A stretch of 20,634 nucleotides of DNA from a virus: positions 1 to 20,634 of IMG/VR virus record IMGVR_UViG_3300035204_000619; one strand, 5' to 3'. Positions 14,157-20,634 of this stretch are shown in pieces. A program made the translations under genes and the position numbers. Within the stretch, counting starts at the first letter, position 1, and each line of letters starts with the position of its first letter. The notes below the pieces were generated by a model. The model made no database searches and was not told where the DNA came from. It saw only the letters and a program-made list of their open reading frames with translations.

Positions 14157-15199
14157 ACAGAAAGCGACTCCATATATAAATCTTTGATGATGCGTTTCAT
14201 CTTTTCTTTATCTTTCACTTCTTCTAGTGTGTCAATCTCACCATTGATGAGAGTAACAGTATCTTGTGCTAAATCAACAATTTCTTCTTGTGTCCATTCT
14301 GCAATGTTCAATTCCTCTACAACTGTAATTTTTGCAACACCACAGTCATAAAGTTTATCCATAAATCTGTCAAATGAATATGGATGATTTTTTTCTTCAA
14401 TATACAATTTAATATACGCACCTTTCATATAACCACAATCAAAAGCATCCGCATCAATAGGGCCCTCTGTATCGTTATATGTGATTGAATGAAACATCTT
14501 ATGAGGGTTGGGAATGAATTCCATTTCTCTTGTATTTGTATCTAATATATGAAAACCTTTTTGTTCATGTAAATCAGAAAAGGTGATTTGATATTGTGTC
14601 CCCATATAATAGATGTTGTCTTTTTCTTGACGACAATGGAAGTGTCCAGAAAGAACCTTCTCATATCGTTTGAATATATTTGGACTTAGACCCCCATCAA
14701 ACTTCACACCACGCATAACATCGTAACCATCCAACTCTAAATGTCCTACTAATATAGGAGCAGATGCAGTTTTGATAAACTTAATAGATTCTTCATAGTT
14801 TTCTTTACACACCCAAGGCAAAAGTGCAATATCCAATCCATCAAAATTCACTATTTCTGGTGTTTCATATAATTGCAAAACATTTCCAAACAATTCACGA
14901 ATTGAATTGACTTCGTTTGTGTTTCTATAATAGACATCGTGATTACCAAGAATACAATGCATCTCTATACCTTCATCACGAAACTTATCAATAAATTTTG
15001 TCCGAATTTGATTTAGGATATTGAAATTGACAAACTTTCGCCTGTCCATCAAATCTCCTGCATGTATTATTGTCTTTATATCATTCTCTTTGAGATATGG
15101 AAAAAACACATCATCAAAAAACTTCATAAAATAATCAAAAAATAATTGAGAGTCGCCTCTCGCCCCGAAATGGGAATCATTCAATATGGCAATTTTCAT
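14153..15199 (-). CDS. 47: Recombination endonuclease subunit gp47 (Mre11/SbcD-like)
   Basis: A 348-residue metallophosphoesterase, the nuclease partner of gp46. Metal-binding motifs are in order: NDSHFG at 7-12, AGDLMDRR at 47-54, GNHD at 85-88, VGHLELDG near 151-158 and SGHFHCRQ at 184-191. Together with gp46 it forms the phage counterpart of Mre11-Rad50, trimming double-strand ends so that UvsX, with UvsY, can start strand invasion. The ATG overlaps the gp55 stop and the stop overlaps the gp46 start. Possible extra promoters lie inside gp55 just upstream. Confidence 0.95.
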   Translation of the reverse strand: MKIAILNDSHFGARGDSQLFFDYFMKFFDDVFFPYLKENDIKTIIHAGDLMDRRKFVNFNILNQIRTKFIDKFRDEGIEMHCILGNHDVYYRNTNEVNSIRELFGNVLQLYETPEIVNFDGLDIALLPWVCKENYEESIKFIKTASAPILVGHLELDGYDVMRGVKFDGGLSPNIFKRYEKVLSGHFHCRQEKDNIYYMGTQYQITFSDLHEQKGFHILDTNTREMEFIPNPHKMFHSITYNDTEGPIDADAFDCGYMKGAYIKLYIEEKNHPYSFDRFMDKLYDCGVAKITVVEELNIAEWTQEEIVDLAQDTVTLINGEIDTLEEVKDKEKMKRIIKDLYMESLSV

Positions 15200-15810
15200 T
15201 CTTTATCATTTTCTCCCAAATCTTCTAAGTTTGGTTTCTTTTTTGGTTTTCTGCCTCTTTTCTTGGGAGTAAACTTCACGATATCTGCCTCACTCAAAGA
15301 AAAATGGTCTGCTAGAGGATTATTAGATTCTACAGAAACCGAACCGCTTGTCAATAATTCTTTGTTTATATTACCATAAATATCCGCACTGTCAATAAGT
15401 TTATACTTAATATACACTTGTTTTTTCTCTTTTTGTATCCTTCTTAAAAAGGCATAATAGATTATCTGTGTAAAATACGAAAAAGGATTTTTTGATTTCT
15501 CTGGGTCGAAATTACTACAATACATCAGGCAATTTTCAATTCCATCTGCAATCATCTCATCTTTGTATGGGTAATTTATAAAATTAGGTCTATATGACAA
15601 ATGTGTGGCAATATCCAAAAAACACTTACCAATGTAATCTGTGACAGGTGGGTCTGATTCGCCACTATCCCTTGCATCTTCGACTTCTTTCTTCCAATCC
15701 TTCATGTGTTCATAAAACTCTTTGTTGTTCACATAATGATTTTCTGGAATTTCTTCCGCTTCGTTTTCTTCTATATCATCAAATTCATTTAATTCTTCAT
15801 ACTCATCCAT
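15196..15810 (-). CDS. 55: Late-transcription sigma factor gp55
   Basis: A 204-residue homologue of T4 gp55 (185 residues), which directs host RNA polymerase to late promoters. YVNNKEFYEHMKDWKKEV near 26-43, DEMIADGIENCLMYCSNFDP near 84-103, KNPFSYFTQIIYYAFLRRIQ near 106-125 and KEKKQVYIKYKL match the T4 protein and its sigma region 2-like core. The end (PNLEDLGENDKE) resembles the T4 clamp-binding end SLDFLYE. Just before it is KKRGRKPKKKP, an AT-hook-like sequence not present in T4 gp55. A very good GGAGGT site and a sigma70-like promoter lie upstream, fitting early or middle expression by host-type polymerase. Confidence 0.92.
   Translation of the reverse strand: MDEYEELNEFDDIEENEAEEIPENHYVNNKEFYEHMKDWKKEVEDARDSGESDPPVTDYIGKCFLDIATHLSYRPNFINYPYKDEMIADGIENCLMYCSNFDPEKSKNPFSYFTQIIYYAFLRRIQKEKKQVYIKYKLIDSADIYGNINKELLTSGSVSVESNNPLADHFSLSEADIVKFTPKKRGRKPKKKPNLEDLGENDKE
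15327..15354 (-). promoter_or_regulatory. Possible internal promoter in gp55 (second of a tandem)
   Basis: TTGACA (15354-15349) and TAGAAT (15332-15327) are 16 bases apart on the minus strand, inside gp55. It could supply extra gp47/gp46 transcript. Coding constraint and base composition may explain it. Confidence 0.3.
15368..15395 (-). promoter_or_regulatory. Possible internal promoter in gp55 (first of a tandem)
   Basis: TTGACA (15395-15390) and TAATAT (15373-15368) are separated by 16 bases on the minus strand, the same -10 form and spacing as the promoter before gp55. It would serve gp47 and gp46. It is inside coding sequence, so it remains tentative. Confidence 0.35.
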
Positions 15811-15849
15811 AGCACATTACCTCCATATAACTTATTTTCATATACGGGT

Positions 15850-15877
15850 ATATTATCACAAAAATAACACAAGTCAA
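15850..15877 (-). promoter_or_regulatory. Sigma70-like promoter before gp55
   Basis: TTGACT (15877-15872) and TAATAT (15855-15850), 16 bases apart on the minus strand, lie in the 157-base gap between the preceding gene and gp55. TGTGAT just upstream of the -10 box recurs in the uvsY promoter. The predicted leader then carries a GGAGGT ribosome-binding site 8 bases before the ATG. The rest of the gap is AT-rich with no gene seen. Confidence 0.7.
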
Positions 15878-15967
15878 ATTATTTTTACAAAATTAGAATT
15901 TTATTTTCAAAATCCTGATTTTAAATAATACATAAAGTGTGCCCCACTAAAGTATATTAATAAGGCA

Positions 15968-16525
15968 TCAAATATAATCATTTGGGTCAGGACTCCAATC
16001 ATCAAGATTACATCCATAAGGCCCATAATCATCTTCAGGCGGTGAAGGATGTTCATCTTCAACGACCTCATCCTCAATAACATCTTCAACAAACCATTCA
16101 TCTTGCATACTATTCAATAGTTCTTGTGGAATGTCAGTTGACATATAATCTTTTATCATATCTTTTATTGCATCATAATTGCCACGCATCTCATCTGCCA
16201 TTCTTTGTTCTTCTTCTGGTGTCATCTTTACAATGCCGCCTGTTTTTCTGATAATAAGATAATACTCCAATACGGCATCTGATGGATTTATGATATCAAC
16301 GATATAATCTTTTGGAATGGTTACTCTTTTGTCTTTGCTATAATTCATCCAATTTTTTAGAATTAGTTTTTCGTGTCGTGGCATACCAAACTTATCAACC
16401 ATAATCATTGTTTCCATATCAAAAGGTTGTTCAATAAGAAATTTGCCATTCATATCTTTTGTAATAGAGCAAATGATGTTTTCACCACTTCTCAATTTCA
16501 ATATTTTGTATTTGTTTTGTTTCAT
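15968..16525 (-). CDS. Conserved-looking phage protein, possible Sm-like N-terminus and acidic tail
   Basis: A 185-residue protein of uncertain family. The first 95 residues (KILKLRSGENIICSITKD, then GKFLIEQPFDMETMIM, LILKNWMNYS and KDYIVDIINPSDAVLEYYL) show the beta-strand pattern of Sm/Hfq-like small barrels as seen in some T4-like marine phage proteins. This is a fold-level guess. Residues 103-135 look helical (PEEEQRMADEMRGNYDAIKD). The last 45 residues are strongly acidic with several Trp/Tyr (NLDDWSPDPNDYI). GGGAG precedes the ATG. It follows uvsW by 9 bases and is the last gene of that operon. An RNA-related role would fit an Sm fold but is not shown. Confidence 0.65.
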   Translation of the reverse strand: MKQNKYKILKLRSGENIICSITKDMNGKFLIEQPFDMETMIMVDKFGMPRHEKLILKNWMNYSKDKRVTIPKDYIVDIINPSDAVLEYYLIIRKTGGIVKMTPEEEQRMADEMRGNYDAIKDMIKDYMSTDIPQELLNSMQDEWFVEDVIEDEVVEDEHPSPPEDDYGPYGCNLDDWSPDPNDYI

Positions 16526-16534
16526 AATTCTCCC

Positions 16535-18022
16535 TTATATTTGAATGACTACATTCTTGTAATTAAATTTTTCGGAATTATAAATTTTCACCCGTTCCAT
16601 AAAATGTTGTAGTGTGTAATTTTGATGTGATTTATAATGTAAATCGTCTGCAATATCATATAATTTTGCACACTCCTTATATTTAGACTTTCTTAATTGC
16701 CGCCCGATGCTCTGCAATACACGAATTCTGGATTTTGAAGGTGATGAAAAAATGATATTATGCAATCGTCTAATTGAAACACCTGTACTAAATGTTCCAT
16801 AAGAGGCAACAATGATTGCATTCGTTTCATTTTCGGTAAGTTTTCTAATTTCTTCTCTTTGTTCAACATTTGTTCCACCATATATGAAGAATACCTTTCT
16901 GTTCTTATTTGCTTTACTCTTGATGAGTTCAAATAAACCTTTACCGTGTTTTTCAACATATTGAAAAAGAACTAAGGTATTTCCCTTTGTATTTAGGGCA
17001 AGATTACAAATAAATTCGTTTCTTTTTGGATTTGTTACTATGAAATCTATTTCTTCTTGATATTTGAAATTCTTTGCCAATTTACAGTCTTGTTCTGGAT
17101 GCTTTAGTAGAATACAATCAATTTTCAAATCAGACAATAGGTTATCTTCAATTAGTTTTGTGGTAGTGGTAACTTTGTATACAGGTCCGAACAAACCTTC
17201 AATAACCAATTTATGAGTATCTGTTCCATCAAGTGTTCCTGTCGTTCCTACTCTAAATGGACAATCTTTTAGTTTAGTCATCAGAGTTGTGAGAGATTTG
17301 GATTTGAAAAGATGACACTCATCTCCAAATACAGAGGTGAACTGTTCAAACCACTTTTCTGGTAATTTATAGATGCTTTGCCAAGTTGTAATTACAACTC
17401 GTTTATCTGTATTTTTATCTCTACCCGAATGTATAGTATGACACATATCTTCTGCATCCCAATTATCATTTGAACTATAATCTATAAAATCAGATTTCAT
17501 TTGTTCTACAAGTGATTTTGTAGGAACTACAATGAGGACTTTATTTTTATCCTCTTGTAGTCGTTTTCTGACTAAACCATAAATTATTAGAGATTTTCCT
17601 GATGCTGTCGGTGACAATAGCAATGTTCGTTTGTTGTTTAGAGATTGTTGCATTGCTTGAATTTGGTGTTTGTGTGGTTTTATTTTTTGCCCTGAAGCAT
17701 GGATGTTCAAAGATTCAAGATATTTATGAACCATCTGTTTAGTATATTTACCTTTGTCTTCTTCAAAATCTATACCAACCCATATGTTTCGTTCTTTTGC
17801 AAAATGTTTTACATAATCTAAAAGGCCTGCATATAAAAGTTGTGAGTGGATGTTGTATAATCTAATTTTACCATCCCACATTTTATTTCTATAAGATGGC
17901 ATAAATTGATAACCAGGCACAGTGAATGTAAAAAAATCACAAAGTTCTTGTGCAGTTCCTCTGTCACAATCTATCTTTATATTCACATCGTCTTTCTTTG
18001 TGATTATGATACTTTGGGTCAT
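16535..18022 (-). CDS. uvsW: UvsW helicase (recombination and fork remodelling)
   Basis: A 495-residue superfamily 2 helicase. In T4, UvsW unwinds R-loops and branched DNA, drives fork regression and helps switch replication from origin- to recombination-dependent initiation. The N-terminal domain has the family's VPGYQFMPSYRNKMWDGKIR near 35-54. Walker A is SPTASGKS near 137-144, motif II DECH near 234, motif III GTTGTLDG near 257-264 and motif VI QSIGRQLRKSK near 452-462. The ATG at 18022 is preferred over an upstream TTG because it forms an ATGA overlap with the dCMP deaminase stop. It sits in the same operon as uvsY. Confidence 0.93.
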   Translation of the reverse strand: MTQSIIITKKDDVNIKIDCDRGTAQELCDFFTFTVPGYQFMPSYRNKMWDGKIRLYNIHSQLLYAGLLDYVKHFAKERNIWVGIDFEEDKGKYTKQMVHKYLESLNIHASGQKIKPHKHQIQAMQQSLNNKRTLLLSPTASGKSLIIYGLVRKRLQEDKNKVLIVVPTKSLVEQMKSDFIDYSSNDNWDAEDMCHTIHSGRDKNTDKRVVITTWQSIYKLPEKWFEQFTSVFGDECHLFKSKSLTTLMTKLKDCPFRVGTTGTLDGTDTHKLVIEGLFGPVYKVTTTTKLIEDNLLSDLKIDCILLKHPEQDCKLAKNFKYQEEIDFIVTNPKRNEFICNLALNTKGNTLVLFQYVEKHGKGLFELIKSKANKNRKVFFIYGGTNVEQREEIRKLTENETNAIIVASYGTFSTGVSIRRLHNIIFSSPSKSRIRVLQSIGRQLRKSKYKECAKLYDIADDLHYKSHQNYTLQHFMERVKIYNSEKFNYKNVVIQI

Positions 18023-18543
18023 GGACTCCAAATCTTTCCACTGGTTTTGATTTTGATACGACCCTTTGAAACATCACCAGACCATAAAATGACTTCAATG
18101 TTTGCTTTTTCTAACATCTCTATACCAATATCTACTAACTTCTTTGATTCACCTGTATAACGGTCATACATTTCTTTATGACTTACTACTTTATTTATAC
18201 CACTTGCAATTATTGCTCTGGCACAATCTGGGCAACAGGCCCAAGTAGCATACATTGTTGAATCTTTTGGACTATATTTTGCTTGAAAACAACTTAAAAT
18301 AGCATTGCGTTCTGCGTGTTCAATATAGTGATATTTGTCATCAGTTTGAAGCACCTTATTACACTCTCTCAGACCCTCTGGCAAGGTATTACAACCGTGT
18401 GAGAGGGCGCCCATTGTAGGATGGACGATGACTGCTCCGACCTGTGTAGAGGGGTCAGGACTGCTGCCTGCGATTCTGTATGCGTGATGAAGGTAAGTCC
18501 TACAAATCTCACTATCAGGATATGTTTTATTGATAATTTCCAT
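18019..18543 (-). CDS. cd: dCMP deaminase
   Basis: A 174-residue zinc-dependent deoxycytidylate deaminase giving dUMP for dTMP synthesis. HAERNA at 77-82 supplies the zinc-binding His and catalytic Glu; CPDC at 104-107 supplies the two Cys ligands. DPSTQVGAVIVHP at 30-42 and SHGCNTLPEG at 48-57 are the usual early core segments. The ATG at 18543 is chosen because it forms TGATG with the uvsY stop; an in-frame GTG ten codons upstream would overlap uvsY more. Downstream it overlaps uvsW. Together with dUTPase in this window it feeds the same dUMP pool. Confidence 0.92.
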   Translation of the reverse strand: MEIINKTYPDSEICRTYLHHAYRIAGSSPDPSTQVGAVIVHPTMGALSHGCNTLPEGLRECNKVLQTDDKYHYIEHAERNAILSCFQAKYSPKDSTMYATWACCPDCARAIIASGINKVVSHKEMYDRYTGESKKLVDIGIEMLEKANIEVILWSGDVSKGRIKIKTSGKIWSP

Positions 18544-18980
18544 CAATTTATTCCACTTATAAATTTCTTCCACTCAATAGCATTTCGTATATTCCATTGC
18601 ATAGAAGATATTGCCTTTATTATATTATCCAAGTATGAAACCTTTTCTTTTTGATATGCAACCTTCATTGAAAGTTCTATTAATTCTGTATCCGAATCTA
18701 AATATTTGTCTAAATCTGCTTTAAGAATTTTGTAATTAAATTGCTCCCAACCCAATTCATATAGTTTTTCTTGACTCATCTTACCACTGTAATATTCCCA
18801 CTTCATTCTTTTCATTGTTGAATAGTTTGCTTCGTTGGTTTTCAACAACAACTTTTCATCAAATAAGAGATTGAGGTATTTGTTGTGTAATTGGGGAATC
18901 TTGATAGATTCTGTATCTAATTCTGTTTCATTTAGTGATAGGTCTTTTGCAACCATATCACGAATTTTTTCTAATTTCAT
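18543..18980 (-). CDS. uvsY: Recombination mediator UvsY
   Basis: A 145-residue homologue of T4 UvsY (137 residues), which loads UvsX recombinase onto gp32-coated single-stranded DNA. Similarity is modest but spread along the protein: MKLEKIRDMVAKDLSLNETE at 1-20 (T4 MRLEDLQEELKKD), the YYSGK segment near 64-68 (T4 YYSGR), a middle region with LDKYLDSDTELIELSMKV and a C-terminal helix with IRNAIEWKKFISGIN. Its position next to uvsW supports the call. A strong promoter and an AGGAG site are upstream. The stop overlaps the dCMP deaminase ATG. Confidence 0.82.
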   Translation of the reverse strand: MKLEKIRDMVAKDLSLNETELDTESIKIPQLHNKYLNLLFDEKLLLKTNEANYSTMKRMKWEYYSGKMSQEKLYELGWEQFNYKILKADLDKYLDSDTELIELSMKVAYQKEKVSYLDNIIKAISSMQWNIRNAIEWKKFISGIN

Positions 18981-18997
18981 AATATACTCCTGCGATT

Positions 18998-19025
18998 ATT
19001 ATATCACAGATTTAGGAAAAGTCAA
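18998..19025 (-). promoter_or_regulatory. Sigma70-like promoter before uvsY
   Basis: TTGACT (19025-19020) and a perfect TATAAT (19003-18998), 16 bases apart on the minus strand, fill the 50-base gap between gp3 and uvsY. TGTGA directly precedes the -10 box, as in the gp55 promoter. It would start the uvsY-cd-uvsW operon independently of the structural genes upstream. Confidence 0.75.
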
Positions 19026-19030
19026 TAATT

Positions 19031-19543
19031 TTATGGCAAAGGTGTAACATCATATGCTTGATATGCAAAGGTGACTGTAGATGTTAGGGGTTCTGAATCT
19101 GTGGATGTACTATCAAAATCAATTCCTGTGATGGATTTGGGAAACATATTATAGAAATTGATTTGTACTAATGGATTATATGCACTTGACAGAAGTATTA
19201 AAGTTCCATCAGACATTCCATCAATAGTACCTTCTACATTTTCAAATTCTTTTGCGTTTTGTGTGCTTGTCATCCAATTGTGAATTTCCAACCAATTTTC
19301 TAATTTCTCATCAATAAGAAAGGTAAGATTTAATTCATCATATATTGGATTTGTTGCAGCGAGGTGTAAAGGTATAGTGTTTCCACCACCAGAAAACACA
19401 GGAATATTATCAAATGAAAGACCAGGCAAAGGCCCCATTTGACAGTTGTATGTCATCTTTGGTGCTTTTTGTAGTTTGAATTGAAATGAAGTTGCCTTCA
19501 AGTAATTTTGATTATCGGTTTGTGATGTGCTAAAATTGGCCAT
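19031..19543 (-). CDS. 3: Tail completion / sheath stabiliser protein gp3
   Basis: A 170-residue protein similar in length and pattern to T4 gp3 (176), the terminal ring of the tail tube that stabilises the sheath before head joining. The clearest match is LTFLIDEKLENWLEIHNWM near 73-91 (T4 FIVDEELKSWIGMYEWM). It also shares PLPGLSFDNIPV near 38-49, VQINFYNMFPKSITGIDFD near 126-144 and a final strand SEPLTSTVTFAYQAYDV. The related tube protein gp19 is the alternative. GAGAGGAT precedes the ATG. It follows gp23 and its terminator, so read-through or a separate late promoter is needed; no clear TATAAATA is seen in the gap. Confidence 0.8.
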   Translation of the reverse strand: MANFSTSQTDNQNYLKATSFQFKLQKAPKMTYNCQMGPLPGLSFDNIPVFSGGGNTIPLHLAATNPIYDELNLTFLIDEKLENWLEIHNWMTSTQNAKEFENVEGTIDGMSDGTLILLSSAYNPLVQINFYNMFPKSITGIDFDSTSTDSEPLTSTVTFAYQAYDVTPLP

Positions 19544-19570
19544 ATAATTATCCTCTCATAATATGTATGC

Positions 19571-19602
19571 AAAAGAAAAGAGGGAGTCCGAAGACTCCCT
19601 CT
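19571..19602 (-). terminator. Rho-independent terminator after gp23
   Basis: On the minus strand, AGAGGGAGTC and GACTCCCTCT form a perfect 10-bp stem closed by a TTCG tetraloop with the favoured C-G closing pair. The stem is followed by CTTTTCTTTT. It lies 35 bases downstream of the gp23 stop and before gp3. The rest of this 93-base gap is AT-rich without a gene. Confidence 0.9.
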
Positions 19603-19636
19603 CATCAATCAAAATAATAAATAATAAAATTATTAT

Positions 19637-20634
19637 TCAAGAACTTGTCGGACCGTGAAGGCCAGTGATGGAGAAAATTCTATAATATAGATTTTCTCTT
19701 GTAAATCCTGCATTAGAACCGAGGTCAACACTGAAAGCACTATCATTTCGTGAATCACCGTTGAATGGATTTTGTGCAAGACCATATCGTGTCTTGAATC
19801 CAATTTTTGGTTGGAATGATTGTTCGTCAACTGCACGAACCATTTGCAACGGAACATATGGACAGTAGAACATACCAGCGTCGTATGGGTTTGCACCCTT
19901 ATATCCAACACAAGCATAGTTCGCACTGGAGAATGGGTCTACATAGACTTTCATTCCACCACCGATTGTTCCAACAAACAAATCACCAGTATCATCTGGA
20001 CGATTTACTGTGCTACCACCGTGGACTGCAAGACCAGTATCTAAAAGACCTGTCATTGCAAGTGCGGAAGCAACATTACTGTTACAAATTAGAAGGTTTC
20101 CTTTTCCTCGGCGAGTTTCGAGAGCAATTTGATTTGCTTCTCGTTCGATTTGGAACAAAAGACCTTTCCAATGTTCAACAGACCATCGACCATCTGAATC
20201 TGCACTAATATCATAGTTGCCAGTGGCAGTTAAATCGCCGTGTTGGGCGCCACGAATAGCAGTTAGATAAATTGTACGAATAACTTCTCGGTTGATTTCA
20301 CCAAGAATTTCTGCTGAAAGAATGTTAGCAAGTTCTGATTCTGCATCTAAACCGTGGACTGCTTTCAAGTCTTGTGCAAGTTCAGTCGTGTATTCTGCTT
20401 TCAAAGCACGGCTTTGAGCAGTCACAGTTGCCTTGTCAATGGTGAATGCCATTTCGTTGAATTGTGGACCAGCATCAGTACCCAAGTGTTCTGCTTGGTC
20501 TGTACTCATACCACGACCTGCACTATAATTTTCATCTAGTGGGTCGCTTCCTGCTTCACCATATCCACCACCGTGCATACGGCCATCATGTGATGGGTCC
20601 CAACTTGAAGCACCATCCCAAGTAGTATCACCTG
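19637..20634 (-). CDS. 23: Major capsid protein gp23 (partial, 3' part)
   Basis: The reading frame is open to the right edge of the window, so only the C-terminal 331 or so residues are present; T4 gp23 has about 520. Recognisable gp23 segments are FNEMAFTIDKATVTAQSRAL, EYTTELAQDLKAVHGLDAE, ELANILSAEILGEINREVIR, KGNLLICNSNVASAL and GFKTRYGLAQNPF. In the T4 paradigm this is the precursor hexamer subunit, cleaved by the prohead protease and folded with GroEL plus a phage co-chaperonin; a GroES-like gene is in this window. The Met at 20578 is internal, not the true start. A strong UUCG terminator follows. Confidence 0.95.
   Translation of the reverse strand, partial: GDTTWDGASSWDPSHDGRMHGGGYGEAGSDPLDENYSAGRGMSTDQAEHLGTDAGPQFNEMAFTIDKATVTAQSRALKAEYTTELAQDLKAVHGLDAESELANILSAEILGEINREVIRTIYLTAIRGAQHGDLTATGNYDISADSDGRWSVEHWKGLLFQIEREANQIALETRRGKGNLLICNSNVASALAMTGLLDTGLAVHGGSTVNRPDDTGDLFVGTIGGGMKVYVDPFSSANYACVGYKGANPYDAGMFYCPYVPLQMVRAVDEQSFQPKIGFKTRYGLAQNPFNGDSRNDSAFSVDLGSNAGFTRENLYYRIFSITGLHGPTSS

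Noticed and set aside
15907-16101. Alternative-frame ORF overlapping the end of the possible Sm-like protein gene
   Set aside because: It lacks a ribosome-binding site and its Met/Leu/Ile-rich make-up follows from the shifted acidic frame.
18544-18573. GTG start at 18573 for dCMP deaminase
   Set aside because: It would overlap uvsY by 31 bases, whereas the ATG at 18543 forms a typical TGATG junction.
19633-19926. Second-frame ORF in the capsid gene
   Set aside because: It is an overlapping frame in a highly conserved structural gene, with no ribosome-binding site or recognisable protein features.
20576-20578. ATG at 20578 as the start of the capsid protein
   Set aside because: The frame continues upstream to the window edge with capsid-like sequence, and gp23 is much longer; this Met is internal.
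1-20634. tRNA genes, CRISPR arrays, transposases and integration sites
   Set aside because: I saw no cloverleaf-like segment, repeat-spacer pattern, transposase motif or att-like repeat. A covariance-model search would be needed to exclude a tRNA fully.

Overview
This AT-rich window is a piece of a T4-like (Tevenvirinae-type) myovirus genome. The gene set resembles the marine branch (cyanophage/pelagiphage-like), but no photosynthesis or other host-diagnostic gene is visible, so I do not name a host. Evidence for a T4-like phage is the set of core genes recognised from protein motifs: gp23, gp3, uvsY, uvsW, gp55, gp47, gp46, RNase H, gp45, gp44, gp62 and regA. Every convincing gene lies on the minus strand, so transcription runs from high to low coordinates. 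Genes are tightly packed, many with ATGA, GTGA, TGATG or TAATG stop/start overlaps that suggest translational coupling. No tRNA, CRISPR array, insertion sequence or gene-free stretch over 300 bases was seen.

Layout in transcription order. (1) 20634-19637: 3' part of the major capsid protein gene, closed by a UUCG-tetraloop terminator, then the tail-tip protein gp3. (2) A sigma70-like promoter near 19020, then recombination/nucleotide genes: uvsY, dCMP deaminase, uvsW, and a conserved protein with a possible Sm-like N-terminus and acidic tail. (3) A second promoter near 15870, then gp55 (late sigma factor), gp47 and gp46 (SbcCD-like nuclease), followed without a break by an accessory block: a methyltransferase-like protein with a degenerate catalytic motif, a fold-II PLP enzyme, then a third promoter, a SET-domain protein, a 535-residue DNA methyltransferase and a complete eukaryotic-type (GSII) glutamine synthetase. 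(4) RNase H and four small or unknown proteins, two of them Cys-containing and possibly metal-binding. (5) The replication clamp block gp45, gp44, a GroES-like co-chaperonin, gp62, regA; the co-chaperonin sits between the two clamp-loader subunits. (6) Three glycosyltransferase-like genes (one GT10-like and a divergent DxD paralogue pair), dUTPase, a triplicated ribosome-binding/start element, and the beginning of a gene resembling DUF1599/Nmad1.

Together the core genes provide recombination-dependent replication, late transcription and capsid/tail assembly. dCMP deaminase and dUTPase feed dUMP/dTMP synthesis. The accessory genes point to nitrogen/amino-acid metabolism (glutamine synthetase, PLP enzyme) and to macromolecule modification (two methyltransferase-fold proteins, SET, glycosyltransferases). 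The most unusual part is the methyltransferase-like/PLP/SET/methyltransferase/glutamine synthetase block between gp46 and RNase H. Whether it is one system or an assortment of independent cargo cannot be decided from sequence alone.
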